The notes under the pieces were generated by a model, which ran no database searches, had not been told where the DNA came from, and was given only the letters and a program-made list of their open reading frames with translations. Of a stretch of 64,000 nucleotides of DNA, positions 36,150 through 45,176 are shown one piece after another (position 1 is the stretch's first letter; the number at the start of each line of letters is the position of its first letter). The DNA comes from Solirubrobacter sp963848475 (GTDB lineage: Bacteria; Actinomycetota; Thermoleophilia; Solirubrobacterales; Solirubrobacteraceae): the NCBI GenBank assembly GCA_963848475.1, contig CAWKDW010000021.1, positions 566,540 through 630,539 on the forward strand. Reading direction: 5' to 3'. A program made the translations under genes and the position numbers.

Positions 36150-37567
36150 TGACCCGCTCAGATGGTGCCTCAGTCCCTGACGATCACGTGATCGTGCTGT
36201 TCGGCGCGCTCGGCGATCTGTCGACGCGCAAGCTCCTCCCAGGCCTCTTCCACCTGGACCGGGCCGGGCTGATGCCGGCCAACTACAAGATCATCGGCAC
36301 CTCTCGCAAGGGCGGGACGATCAAGGATTTCGTCGAGGTCGCGCGCAAGGCGGTCGGCAGCGCCGCCGGGGACACCTGGGAGCGCTTCTCCAAGCGCCTC
36401 GGCTTCAGCGCCTTCAGCGCCGAGGACCCGTCGCCGCTCGTCGAGGCGGTCAGCAAGGCGGAGCAGGAGCTCGGCGGGTCCCCGCGCCGGCTCTTCTACC
36501 TCTCGATCCCGCCGCAGGCGTTCGGCGCCACCGTCGAGGCGCTCGGCGGCTCCGGCCTCTCGGAGAACTCGCGCGTCGTGCTCGAGAAGCCGTTCGGCGT
36601 CGACCTCGAGAGCGCGATCGCGCTCAACTCGCTCGTGCACGGTGTCTTCCCCGAGGAGCGCGTGTTCCGGATCGACCACTTCCTCGGCCGCGAGGCGGTC
36701 CAGAACCTGATCGCGCTGCGCTTCGCCAACGGCATGTTCGAGCCGATCTGGAACAAGGACCACATCGACCACGTCCAGATCGACGTCCCGGAGACGCTGG
36801 CGGTCGACGACCGCGCCGGCTTCTACGAGGAGACGGGCGCGTACCGCGACATGGTCGTGACCCATCTCTTCCACGTGCTCGGCTTCGTCGCGATGGAGCC
36901 GCCGACCGATCTCGACGGCCGCTCGATCGTCGAGGAGACCGGGAAGGTCTTCCGCTCCGTGAAGCCGATCAGCCCGAGTTGCGTGATCCGCGGCCAGTAC
37001 GCGGGCTACCGCGAGGGCAAGGGCGTGGACCCGGACTCCCAGACCGAGACGTTCATCGCGATGCGCGCGGAGATCGACAACTGGCGCTGGTCGGGCGTCC
37101 CGTTCTTCCTGCGCACCGGCAAGCAGATGGGCGAGTCGCGGCGGCTGCTGACGATCGCCTTCCGCGAGCCGCCGCGGCGGATGTTCAAGGAGGCGGGGGC
37201 GTTCGTCGAGGACTACGGCCCGGACCACATCTCCTTCGACTTCGGGGACCCCGGCGGAATCACGACGTCCTTCCTGGCCAAGGTCCCCGGGCCGAAGATG
37301 CGTCTGGGTCAGGCGCGGATGGAGTTCACCTACGACGCCTCGTTCGGCACCCAGGGGCTCGAGCCCTACGAGCGGCTGATGTACGACGCCATGCTGGGCG
37401 ACCGCACGCTGTTCACCGACTCGGAGGGCATCGAGCGCCTGTGGGCGGCGTCGGCGGGCCTGCTCAGCGACCCGCCGCCGATCCATCGCTACGCGCCGGG
37501 GTCATACGGCCCGCAGAAGATGCACGAGCTGATCGCGCCCCGGCGCTGGTGGCTGCCGGAGACCTAG
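36149..37567 (+). CDS. zwf: Glucose-6-phosphate 1-dehydrogenase
   Basis: 472 residues from a GTG start. It oxidises glucose 6-phosphate to 6-phosphogluconolactone with NAD(P), the entry to the oxidative pentose phosphate pathway. The nucleotide-binding GALGDLSTRKLLPG (19-32), the EKPFG motif (146-150) and the active-site RIDHFLGREAVQNL (174-187) are present. RTGKQMGESRRLLTIAF, the expected C-terminal LFTDSEGIERLWA and a short tail complete it. A metallo-beta-lactamase gene follows 6 bases later and is probably co-transcribed. Confidence 0.97.
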   Translation: MTRSDGASVPDDHVIVLFGALGDLSTRKLLPGLFHLDRAGLMPANYKIIGTSRKGGTIKDFVEVARKAVGSAAGDTWERFSKRLGFSAFSAEDPSPLVEAVSKAEQELGGSPRRLFYLSIPPQAFGATVEALGGSGLSENSRVVLEKPFGVDLESAIALNSLVHGVFPEERVFRIDHFLGREAVQNLIALRFANGMFEPIWNKDHIDHVQIDVPETLAVDDRAGFYEETGAYRDMVVTHLFHVLGFVAMEPPTDLDGRSIVEETGKVFRSVKPISPSCVIRGQYAGYREGKGVDPDSQTETFIAMRAEIDNWRWSGVPFFLRTGKQMGESRRLLTIAFREPPRRMFKEAGAFVEDYGPDHISFDFGDPGGITTSFLAKVPGPKMRLGQARMEFTYDASFGTQGLEPYERLMYDAMLGDRTLFTDSEGIERLWAASAGLLSDPPPIHRYAPGSYGPQKMHELIAPRRWWLPET

Positions 37568-37573
37568 CCGGAC

Positions 37574-38498
37574 GTGATCGCCGTCGATCTGCGCCCCGGG
37601 CCGAGCGCGAACCTCGTGCTGATCGGCGGCGAGCGGCCGGTCCTGATCGATTCCGGGAGCGGCAGCGTCGGCTCGCTGGCGCGGACGCACGCCTTCCTGG
37701 CCGAGCACGGGCTCGTGGCGGCCGACCTCGCCTGGCTCGCGCTGACGCACTTCCACGCCGACCATGTCGGCGGGGCCGGCGCGCTCGGCGTCCCGGTCGC
37801 CGCGCACACGATCGAGGCCGCGCTGGTCAACGACCGCGATCCGCGGGCCTGCGACGCCCGCTGGCTCGCCTTCGAGGTCGGGCCGTACACGGTCGCGCGC
37901 GGTCTGTCCGACGGCGACGTGCTGGAGGGGCTCGAGGTCGTCCACACGCCCGGTCAGACGCCCGGTCACAGCGCGTACTGGCACGCGCGAGGAGCGCGTG
38001 GCGATCACCGGCGATCTGCTGCAGGACGGCGACGTCGCCTGGGTGCCGTTCGGCGGCCCCTGGCGCGAGGGCGCGCTCGACGCGATGATCGCCTCGGTGA
38101 GGCGGATCGCCGCGCTGGAGCCGCGGATGACGATCCCGGGCCACGGCCCGCCGGTGACCGACGTCCCGGCCGCCGTCGACGCGAACCTCGAGCGCTACGG
38201 GCGCTTCCGCGCCGAGCCGGCCCGGGCGGTCTGGCACGCGGTCCGCCGCGCGCTCATCTCGCACCTGATGATCGAGCCGCTCTCGGTGGCGTCGCTGGCC
38301 GCGATGCCGTGGGCGGCGAGCGCCGCGGCCGCGCTGGACCTCTCCCCCACCGCGCTGGTGGATCGGGTGCTCGGCGGATTCGCCGAACGAGGCGTGGTGG
38401 TGCGCGACGGGGAGCTCTACGACACGACCGTCGTGCATGAGGAGCGCGGCCCGCTCGCGGCCGGTCCGGGCGACCCGACCTGCTGGCCCCCTGGCTGA
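37574..38498 (+). CDS. MBL-fold metallohydrolase, frameshifted once
   Basis: 307 residues after correction, from a GTG at 37574. Metallo-beta-lactamase fold: VLIDSGSGSVGSL, the metal motif LTHFHADHVGG, HTPGQTPGHSAYW, then in the next frame ITGDLLQDGDVAW and MTIPGHGPPVTD. The C-terminal winged-helix-like part (HLMIEPLSVASLAAM) resembles LACTB2-type hydrolases. The break at about 37985 (TACTGGCACGCGCGAGGAG) needs one base removed, giving 308 codons. It probably forms an operon with zwf. Substrate unknown; hydrolysis of a thioester, lactone or nucleic acid are all seen in the family. Confidence 0.88.
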
Positions 38499-38510
38499 TC
38501 CGCGGCTGCG

Positions 38511-38792
38511 TCAGGACTGATAGTCGCGCAGGCCGCGCGAGTACTGGTGGCCGAACCAGCGGTCCACGCGCCAACATCCGAGCGCGACGGCGAAGAGCAG
38601 GACGAAGTAGCCCACCACGTCGCCCAGCTCGGTGGCGGCGACCGGAGCGAGCAGCAGCAGCGTCCACCAGACGGCGACCCAGGCGAGCACGCCCCAGGGC
38701 ACCCGCCAGTGCCGATTCCAGCGGCGCTCAGGCTCCGAGGAGTCATCCGGGGGTTCCCATCTGGGATCGCTCACCAAACCCACAAAGGGCAT
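38511..38792 (-). CDS. Small two-helix membrane protein
   Basis: 93 residues. A hydrophilic N-terminus rich in Pro/Glu/Arg (residues 1-31) is followed by two predicted membrane helices (WGVLAWVAVWWTLLLLAPVA and VVGYFVLLFAVALGCW) and a short basic tail. I do not recognise a family. It is convergent with the MBL gene (13-base gap) and lies behind a TAGCCT-N6-ATG box that supports the start at 38792. Confidence 0.6.
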   Translation of the reverse strand: MPFVGLVSDPRWEPPDDSSEPERRWNRHWRVPWGVLAWVAVWWTLLLLAPVAATELGDVVGYFVLLFAVALGCWRVDRWFGHQYSRGLRDYQS

Positions 38793-38804
38793 ACGCCGAG
38801 GCTA
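38793..38804 (-). promoter_or_regulatory. Leaderless-type promoter, TAGCCT-N6-ATG
   Basis: Reading the minus strand, TAGCCT (38804-38799) is followed by six bases and the ATG at 38792 of the small membrane protein. Confidence 0.4.
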
Positions 38805-38836
38805 CCCCTCGGGGGTTCACCTGACAAGCCGTTATG

Positions 38837-39670
38837 TCAACCGCGCGCCAGCAGCGCGATCTTCTCCGCGGCGACCTTCGCCATCGCCTCGATCGCGCGG
38901 TGCTGGAGCGCCCGGACATCGTCGCCGGCCTCGGGCATCCCGGCCGCCAGCGCCTTGAGATGCGCGCGCCGCAGCTCCGCGTTGATGTTGACCTTCACGA
39001 CGCCCGCCGCGACGGCCCCGAGCAGGTCCTCCTCGGGCAGCCCGGACGCGCCGTGCAGGACGAGCGGAACCGGCGTGGCCGCGGCGATCGCGCGCAGCCG
39101 CACCAGGTCGAGCCGCACCGGGACCGGCGTGAAGCCGTGGACGTTGCCGACGGCCACGGCGAGTGCGTCGACGCCGGTGCGGGCCGCGAACTCCGCGGCC
39201 TGCTCGGGGTCGGTCATCGCTCCGGCCTCGACATCGCCGGAGCTGTCCTCGTCGCCGGCCAGGGCGCCGAGCTCGGCCTCGACCCACGCTGCGGCCGCGT
39301 GCGCGCGCTCGACGACGGCGCGGGTGAGCGCGATGTTCTGCTCGAACTCCAGGTGCGAGCCGTCGATCATCACCGAGCTGTAGCCGAGTTCCAGGCACGC
39401 GTCGATCTCCGCCGGGTCCTTGCAGTGGTCGAGATGGACGCCGACCGGTACGGCGGCCTCGCGCGCCGACGCGAGCGCGGCCGCCGCGAGCGGGCCGCGG
39501 CCGACGGCGCCGAAGGAGCCCGAGCCGGCCTGCAGCATCACCGGCTGCCCGGTGCGCTCGGCGGCGAGGCAGATCGCCCGCGTCGACTCGAGCGTGTAGG
39601 TCGTGATCGCGGCGACCGCGCGGCCGGCCGCGCGCGCCTCGGTCAGCAGGCCGGTACCGGTTGCGAGCAT
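38837..39670 (-). CDS. Class II (zinc) ketose-bisphosphate aldolase
   Basis: 277 residues, the length of the FbaA/GatY/KbaY group. Motifs: AVAAITTYTLESTRAICLAA, PVGVHLDHCKDPAEID (zinc His and catalytic Asp), SSVMIDGSHLEFEQNIALTR, VEAELGALAGDEDS, LAVAVGNVHGFTP, PLVLHGASGLPEEDLLGAV and VVKVNINAELR. It cleaves or forms a phosphorylated ketose. Its ATG directly abuts the TGA of the acid-sugar kinase gene, so it probably cleaves the phosphorylated product of that kinase rather than acting in glycolysis. Confidence 0.92.
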   Translation of the reverse strand: MLATGTGLLTEARAAGRAVAAITTYTLESTRAICLAAERTGQPVMLQAGSGSFGAVGRGPLAAAALASAREAAVPVGVHLDHCKDPAEIDACLELGYSSVMIDGSHLEFEQNIALTRAVVERAHAAAAWVEAELGALAGDEDSSGDVEAGAMTDPEQAAEFAARTGVDALAVAVGNVHGFTPVPVRLDLVRLRAIAAATPVPLVLHGASGLPEEDLLGAVAAGVVKVNINAELRRAHLKALAAGMPEAGDDVRALQHRAIEAMAKVAAEKIALLARG

Positions 39671-41017
39671 TCAGGTCCTTCCGCGGAAGCGTTCGATGAT
39701 GTCGGCGAGCGTCTCCTCGTCGCCGACGTTGCCGGCGAAGACGACGTACGGCGTCCCGACCGCCCCCGGAGCCGCCTCCAGCGGGCGGAAGACGGACACC
39801 ATCCCGGGCAGCAGCTGGCCGATGACCTCGGCGCGCCGGATGCCGAGTCCGCGCACCGCCACGTCGTGCGAGGTGATCCCGCCCTTGGCGATCACCCATG
39901 CGGGACGGGCGGCGAGCGCCGCGCGCACGACCTCGGTCACAGCGGTCGAGACGCGCCGCGCGATCGCGAGGCTGTCATCGGCATCGGCGCCGCGCACGAG
40001 CGTGCGGCTCGTGTAGAGCAGGACGTCGGCCTCACCCAGCGCCTCGGCCACCCGGCGGCCGAGCGCGGGCACGTAGTCGCTGTCGTCGAGGGCACCGACG
40101 TCGAGCTCGACCTCATGCACTCCCCCGCGCGCCTGCGCGGCGGCGACCTGGCGGCTGGTCAGGCCGACGTGCGAGCCGACGACCACGAGCCCATGCCCGC
40201 CGGGGTGTCCGTCGGGCCAGACGTCGGCGGCGGTCAGCGGGGCAAGCGGCTCCAGGCCCGCGAGCGCCCGCACGAACGACGGCCCGGTGCGGTAGAGGAA
40301 GGCTCGTCCCGACTGCTGCAGCGCGAGCACGACGACCTCGAGGTCGCAGTAGTCGAGCGCGTTGACGACCAGCCACTGCCCGTCGCTCACCGTGCCGAGC
40401 AGCTCGGCGACGCGCTCAGGCCCGCCGCCGCGGATGTCCTGAAGCGACAGGCTGATGGCCTCGGCGCCGACCTTCTCGGCGACGAACTCGCGCAGGTTCG
40501 ACGCGCTGTAGCCGAACGTCGCGTCCTTGGCGAACTCGGTCTCGCCGACCGGCACGTCCTCCCCGCCGACGTGCGCCCAGTGGACGTCGCCGGACGTGAA
40601 GCGCCCGGCCTCGAAATAGGCCGGCACGAGCAGCACGCCGTCGTAGCCGCTCCCACGCACCTCGCGGCGGGCGCGATCCGCGGCGCGGACCTCCGCCGCG
40701 ACGTGCCCGCGCAACGTCGAGTCGCTGCGGCTGACCAGCTCGATCTCGCCGTCGAGCTCGAGCAGACGGCGCGCGACCGAGTACGTCAGCTCCGCCGCCT
40801 CGGCCTCCGGCAGGCTGCGCGAGTTCGTGAGGAAGAAGGTCGTGTCGCCGGCCGCGGCGAGCGCGTCATCGTCGATGACGGTGACGATCGCGACGTCGTG
40901 GACGGTCTGCGAACCGGTCGGGTCGTCGTCGAGGACCGCGATCCGGCGACCCGCGGCGCGGATGCGCTCGCGGGCGCCGTCGATGACCAGCGGTGGAGGT
41001 GCGGGCGGCTGCGTCAC
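39671..41017 (-). CDS. Four-carbon acid-sugar kinase family protein (DUF1537, OtnK-like)
   Basis: 448 residues. N-terminal DUF1537 domain with VLDDDPTGSQTVHDVAIVT and ELVSRSDSTLRGHVAAEV; C-terminal nucleotide-binding domain with GGHGLVVVGSHVGLTSRQ, WVIAKGGITSHDVAVRGLG and FAGNVGDEETLADI. Family members phosphorylate four-carbon acid sugars such as 3-oxo-tetronates, D-erythronate or D-threonate. The adjacent class II aldolase is of the FBA/GatY type and not the usual araD-like decarboxylase, so the substrate may differ from the classic pathway. A GTG start at 41017 is used; P5C dehydrogenase ends 28 bases upstream. Confidence 0.9.
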   Translation of the reverse strand: MTQPPAPPPLVIDGARERIRAAGRRIAVLDDDPTGSQTVHDVAIVTVIDDDALAAAGDTTFFLTNSRSLPEAEAAELTYSVARRLLELDGEIELVSRSDSTLRGHVAAEVRAADRARREVRGSGYDGVLLVPAYFEAGRFTSGDVHWAHVGGEDVPVGETEFAKDATFGYSASNLREFVAEKVGAEAISLSLQDIRGGGPERVAELLGTVSDGQWLVVNALDYCDLEVVVLALQQSGRAFLYRTGPSFVRALAGLEPLAPLTAADVWPDGHPGGHGLVVVGSHVGLTSRQVAAAQARGGVHEVELDVGALDDSDYVPALGRRVAEALGEADVLLYTSRTLVRGADADDSLAIARRVSTAVTEVVRAALAARPAWVIAKGGITSHDVAVRGLGIRRAEVIGQLLPGMVSVFRPLEAAPGAVGTPYVVFAGNVGDEETLADIIERFRGRT

Positions 41018-41045
41018 GAGCAGTGACGCAGCCTAGATCAGGCGG

Positions 41046-42590
41046 TTAGACGACGAGCCCGTGGCGGACGGTGTTCTCGGTGACCGCGCGGGCCTCGACG
41101 AACTGCAGGAGGTAGTCGGGGCCGCCGGCCTTCGGGCCGGTGCCCGAGAGGCGCCCACCGCCGAACGGCTGGCGGCCGACCATCGCGCCGGTGATCTCGC
41201 GGTTGACGTAGAGGTTGCCGACCGGCGTGCGATCGCTGACGTACTCGATCGTCCGCGGGCTGCGGGAGAACAGGCCGCCGGTGAGGGCGAAGCTCGACTG
41301 GTCGACGACGTCGCAGGCGTGCTCGATGCTCTGCACGGTCTCGAGCGAGAGCACCGGGCCGAAGATCTCCTCGGTGATCACCGGGGAGTCGGACGGCAGG
41401 CCGGCGAAGATCGTCGGCGCGACGTAGAAGCCGTCCTCGCGCGACTCGGCCTGGGCGAGCGGCGTGGCGCTGGCGATGTAGCGCTGGATCTTCTGCTGGG
41501 CGGCGATGTCGATAACCGGCGGGACGTCGGTGCCGAAGTCGCCGGCCGGCCCGACGCGCAGGGTCGTGATGGCACCGGCCATCCGCTCGGCCAGCTCGTC
41601 GGCGACGGCGGCGTGGACCAAGGCGCGTGAGGCGGCGGAGCACTTCTGGCCCGCGAAGGCGAAGGCGGATTTCAGCAGCGCCGGGACGACATCGTCGAGG
41701 TCGGCGTCGGAGTCGACGATGACCGCGTTCTTGCCGCCCATCTCGGCGATCACGCGCTTGAGGTGCCGCTGGCCCGGAACGACCTTGGCGGCGCGCTCGA
41801 GGATCTGCAGGCCGACGGCGCAGGAGCCGGTGAAGGCGATCGTGTGGATGCGCGGGTCGGCGACGAGCGCCTTGCCGGCCTCGTCCCCGCCCGGGAGCAG
41901 GTGCAGCGCGTCGAGCGGGACGCCACCGGCGTGCAGCGCGTCGATCACGGCCTTGGCGCAGGCGGGCGTCTGCTCGGCCGGCTTCAGGACGACGGCGTTG
42001 CCGGTCGCCAGCGCGGCGGAGACCATGCCGGCGGCGATCGCCAGCGGGAAGTTCCACGGCGCGATCACGCCGGTCACGCCGCGGGCGACGTAGCGCATCG
42101 CGTTGCGCTCGCCCGGCAACTGCAGCAGCGCGCGGCCCTCGCCGAGCGCCAGGGCGCCCTGCGCGTAGTACTCGAGGAAGTCGATCGCCTCGCAGACGTC
42201 GCCGTCGGCCTCGGCCCACGGCTTGCCGGCCTCGCGGACGGCGAGCGCCGTCAGCTCGAGCCGGCGGGTGCGCAGGATGCCGGCGGCGCGCGACAGCGCG
42301 GCGGCGCGGTCGGCGGGGGACTTGCGCGACCAGACGGCGTGGCCCTTCTGGGCACGCTCGACGGCGTCGGCGACGTGCGCCGCGGTCGCCTCGTGGGCGT
42401 GGGCGACGATCCGGGTCGGCTGCGACGGGTCGACGGAGGCGAAGCGGCGCCCGTGGACGACGTCCTCGCCGATCAGCATCGGGACCTCGAGCGGCAGCTT
42501 GGCGTCCAGCGCGGCGAGGGCGGCGAGCGCCTCGCGGCGGACGGCCTCGCGGCGAAGCTCGAGCAGCGGTTCGTTGGCGAACGTGGTCAC
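41046..42590 (-). CDS. 1-pyrroline-5-carboxylate (P5C) dehydrogenase
   Basis: 514 residues from a GTG at 42590 that overlaps the proline dehydrogenase stop (GTGA). Aldehyde dehydrogenase fold: GVTGVIAPWNFPLAIAAGM, VVLKPAEQTPACAKAVID, ITFTGS-type segment IAFTGSCAVGLQILERA, VIAEMGGKNAVIVDSDADLD (general base Glu), FAFAGQKCSAASRALVH (catalytic Cys) and EEIFGPVLSLE. Oxidises glutamate semialdehyde to glutamate with NAD. In the raw sequence the proline dehydrogenase frame runs into it, giving a false PutA-like fusion. The C-terminus GGPDYLLQFVEARAVTENTV is typical. Confidence 0.95.
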   Translation of the reverse strand: MTTFANEPLLELRREAVRREALAALAALDAKLPLEVPMLIGEDVVHGRRFASVDPSQPTRIVAHAHEATAAHVADAVERAQKGHAVWSRKSPADRAAALSRAAGILRTRRLELTALAVREAGKPWAEADGDVCEAIDFLEYYAQGALALGEGRALLQLPGERNAMRYVARGVTGVIAPWNFPLAIAAGMVSAALATGNAVVLKPAEQTPACAKAVIDALHAGGVPLDALHLLPGGDEAGKALVADPRIHTIAFTGSCAVGLQILERAAKVVPGQRHLKRVIAEMGGKNAVIVDSDADLDDVVPALLKSAFAFAGQKCSAASRALVHAAVADELAERMAGAITTLRVGPAGDFGTDVPPVIDIAAQQKIQRYIASATPLAQAESREDGFYVAPTIFAGLPSDSPVITEEIFGPVLSLETVQSIEHACDVVDQSSFALTGGLFSRSPRTIEYVSDRTPVGNLYVNREITGAMVGRQPFGGGRLSGTGPKAGGPDYLLQFVEARAVTENTVRHGLVV

Positions 42591-43928
42591 GGTGCCTCCA
42601 GGAGCTGGGCGGTGTTCGTGCCGCTGGCGGCGGCCGCGAGGAAGGAGTCGTTGGCGGTGTTCTCGAGCAGGCGGCGCACGAGGTAGGCCATGCCGGCGAC
42701 GAGGTCGCCGACCGGGCAGTAGCAGCGCACGCGACGGCCGGTGGCGGCGATCGCGGCCTGCGTGTCGTCGCCGAGCCCGCGCAGGATCTGGAACTCGAGG
42801 TCGGCGTTGCCGACGCCGCGGGCGTCCGCGTAGGCGGCCGCGGCGGAGATCGAGCGCAGGTTGTGCGAGGCGATCGCGACGCGGACGGTCGGGCGTCGCG
42901 TCGATCAGGCGCTTGGAGAGCAGCTCGAAGTTGCGGTCGCAGGCGCGGCGGTCGGTGAAGACCGGCGGCGCCCAGCCGTTCTGCGCGGCCTGGACCACTT
43001 CATGGTCCCAGTAGGCGCCCTTGACCAGGCGGATGGTGAACGGGTGCGCCCGGGGATGCTCGCGGGCCCAGTCGACCAGCTCGTCGAGGTACTCGGGCGA
43101 GTCGACGAGGTAGGCCTGGAGCACGATGCCGGCGGACGGGCCGGCGGCGAACTCCGGCTCGGCCAGGAGGTCGAGCGTGAGCCGGGTGATCGCCTCGCGC
43201 GTGTCGAAGGACTCCATGTCGACGTGCAGGTGCGCGCCGACGTCGCGGGCGACGCGGAGCAGGTGGCGCAGCCGCGGCGCCGCGCCCTCGATCCCGCGCT
43301 CGGGCGCCTCGGGGCGCAGCAGCGGGGTGAGCGCGGAGACCTTGACCGACAGGTTCACGCGGGCGACGCCGTCGGGGCTCGGGTACTTCGCGGCGGCCGC
43401 GGCGAGCGTGCGCAGGGCGTCCTCGCAGCGCTGGGCGTAGCGGTCGGCCTCGCGCTCGGAGACGGTGGCCTCGCCGAGCAGGTCGACGGTGGCGTCGACG
43501 CCGTTCTTCCACAGCGCGGTGATCGTCGGCAGCGAGTCCTTGGCGTCGGCGCCGACGATGAAGCGCTGCGCCATCTGCTTGACGCCGGTGGCGGCGATCG
43601 CGGCGACGGGGCGGGTGGCGAGCTTGCGGCCGGCGATGGTCGCGGCGCGGCGGGCGTGGCCGGAGTCGGCCTGCGCGTCGGCGAGCAGCTCGTGCAGGTG
43701 GCGGGTGACGTCGGCGGGCGTCGCGCACGCCGGGCGGACGTCGACGAAGCGGAACAGGGCGGCCCGCAGCGCGGGGTCGCTCATCAGCATCTCCTGCATG
43801 CGCCGCTCGACCCGGGCCGTGGAGACGGCGCGAGGGCGGGGCATCCGGGCGGCGAGATCGGTGCCGATCTGCATGATCGGGCGCTCGAGGTCGAGGTCCC
43901 CTGCGCGCTCTTGGGTCGGTGCGGCCAT
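42587..43928 (-). CDS. Proline dehydrogenase, frameshifted once
   Basis: 446 residues after correction, from the ATG at 43928. It oxidises proline to P5C with FAD. TIM-barrel motifs: VNLSVKVSALTPLLRPEA, HVDMESFDTREAITRL, IVLQAYLVDSPEYLDEL, FTIRLVKGAYWDHE, then after the break VRVAIASHNLRSI, FQILRGLGDD, VRCYCPVGDL and YLVRRLLENTANDSFL. The break near 42880 (ACGCCCGACC on the coding strand) needs one C removed, giving 447 codons. It is coupled by a 4-base overlap to P5C dehydrogenase and follows the PucR-type regulator by 53 bases. Confidence 0.92.
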
Positions 43929-43981
43929 GGCCGGAATCCTCGCGATCGCGGCCCTCGCATCCCAGGGCCTGCCCGTCGCGG

Positions 43982-45070
43982 TTATCCGGGCGCGGGTGCG
44001 ACAGCTGTCGCGTTGAGGCGATACAGCCTCAGCCCGAGGTGCGCGAGCAGGCGATCGTCGCCGTCCTCGAGGTCGAGGCCCGTGATCTCCTCGACGCGCC
44101 TGAGACGGCGGTAGAGCGTGGCGCGGTGCATGCTCAGCCCGCGGGCGGCCTCGGCCACGTCGCCGCCGTGTTCGAGCAGGCCTTCCAGCGCCTCGATCAG
44201 CTGGTCGCCGCGGCGGTGCTGGGCGAGGGCGACGATGCTCGCGGGCGGCGCCGGGCGGCCCGCTCCCGTCCACAGCGACGCGATCAGCGCCCAGCTGCCG
44301 AGCTTGTCGTAGGCAGCGACCGGGCCGAACCCGACGCCCGAGCACAGCGCGGCGATCTCGGCCTCGCGCAGAGCCCGCGGCGTGTCCGCGAGCTGCGTGT
44401 AGGGCGCGCTCACGCCGCCCGTCGCCTGCGCCTCATTCAGCGAGCGGACGAGGTGCAGCGGGTCACGGACCAGGATCACCCGGCCCGACCAGACGATGTC
44501 GCCGCGGCGATGGCGCAGGCGCTCACCGACGGTCTCGCCGTCGCAGACCGCGATGGCGTACGCGCCCGCCTCCGGCCAGCGCAGCGTCGCGGCGAGCGCC
44601 TGCGCGGCACCGTCGCTGCCCGCGAGCAGGGCGTCGAGGTGCTCGAGCGTGCGCCGGCGCTTCTCGTCGGCCGCGCGGTGGCGGCTCCAGAGGTTCGCGG
44701 CGACCTCCACTCCCCCGCGTGCGAGCCCCGCGCGCTCGGCGTCGCTCAGCGGCCGGTCGCCGACGATCACCCAGAGGAAGCCCATCAGGACATCGCCGTG
44801 GCGGATCGGCAGGCAGCCGCGCCGGATCATCCCGAGGGCGTCGTTGGGGGGCACGTCGACGAGGTCCCGCGCGCGCTGGAGCCCGAGACCCTCGAGCCAG
44901 GCGACCACGTCGGGCGACGTCTCGCGCGTCAGGATCGACGAGCGGCGGACCGCGTCGGCCTCGTCGGGCTGTGCGCTGTGGGCGAGCAGGCGCCAGCGAC
45001 GATCCTCGACCGAGATCGGCCGGCGGATCTCGGCCTCGAGGTCATCGACGATCTCCTGCAGGTCAGCCAC
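43982..45070 (-). CDS. PucR/CdaR-type regulator of proline catabolism
   Basis: About 362 residues. The N-terminal part (AEIRRPISVEDRRWRLLAHS, DRPLSDAERAGLARGG) is GAF-like. The C-terminal PucR helix-turn-helix is clear: LIEALEGLLEHGGDVAEAAR, LSMHRATLYRRLRRVEEITG, LLAHLGLRLYRL. Regulators of this type sit beside proline dehydrogenase genes in many actinobacteria and activate them in response to proline. It precedes proline dehydrogenase on the same strand, 53 bases away. The GTG at 45070 is preferred over one three codons upstream because a TAGGGT box ends seven bases before it. Confidence 0.9.
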   Translation of the reverse strand: MADLQEIVDDLEAEIRRPISVEDRRWRLLAHSAQPDEADAVRRSSILTRETSPDVVAWLEGLGLQRARDLVDVPPNDALGMIRRGCLPIRHGDVLMGFLWVIVGDRPLSDAERAGLARGGVEVAANLWSRHRAADEKRRRTLEHLDALLAGSDGAAQALAATLRWPEAGAYAIAVCDGETVGERLRHRRGDIVWSGRVILVRDPLHLVRSLNEAQATGGVSAPYTQLADTPRALREAEIAALCSGVGFGPVAAYDKLGSWALIASLWTGAGRPAPPASIVALAQHRRGDQLIEALEGLLEHGGDVAEAARGLSMHRATLYRRLRRVEEITGLDLEDGDDRLLAHLGLRLYRLNATAVAPAPG

Positions 45071-45083
45071 GGCCTGCACCCTA
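45070..45083 (-). promoter_or_regulatory. Leaderless-type promoter, TAGGGT-N7-GTG
   Basis: On the minus strand TAGGGT (45083-45078), then seven bases, then GTG at 45070. It is identical in box and spacing to the acyl-CoA ligase promoter at 29970, and it decides the start of the PucR-type gene. Confidence 0.5.
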
Positions 45084-45176
45084 CGACGCCGCCGGGCGCG
45101 TCAGCGGGCCACTGGTCATGCGGCCACATCGCGCGCAACGGCTCAGGTCGGCGGGCTGCGGGCCGACGACCAGGGT

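Noticed and set aside
36149..38498. zwf-MBL pair considered as a glucose-6-phosphate dehydrogenase/lactonase operon
   Set aside because: The MBL protein has the HFHADH motif and a winged-helix tail of LACTB2-like hydrolases, which gives no evidence for 6-phosphogluconolactonase activity; only co-transcription is supported.
41046..44345. A continuous frame suggesting a single bifunctional PutA-type protein
   Set aside because: The frame crosses from proline dehydrogenase into P5C dehydrogenase only because of one extra base near 42880. With it removed, proline dehydrogenase ends in TGA overlapping a GTG start, so these are two genes. The part upstream of 43928 is a shadow of the PucR-type gene.
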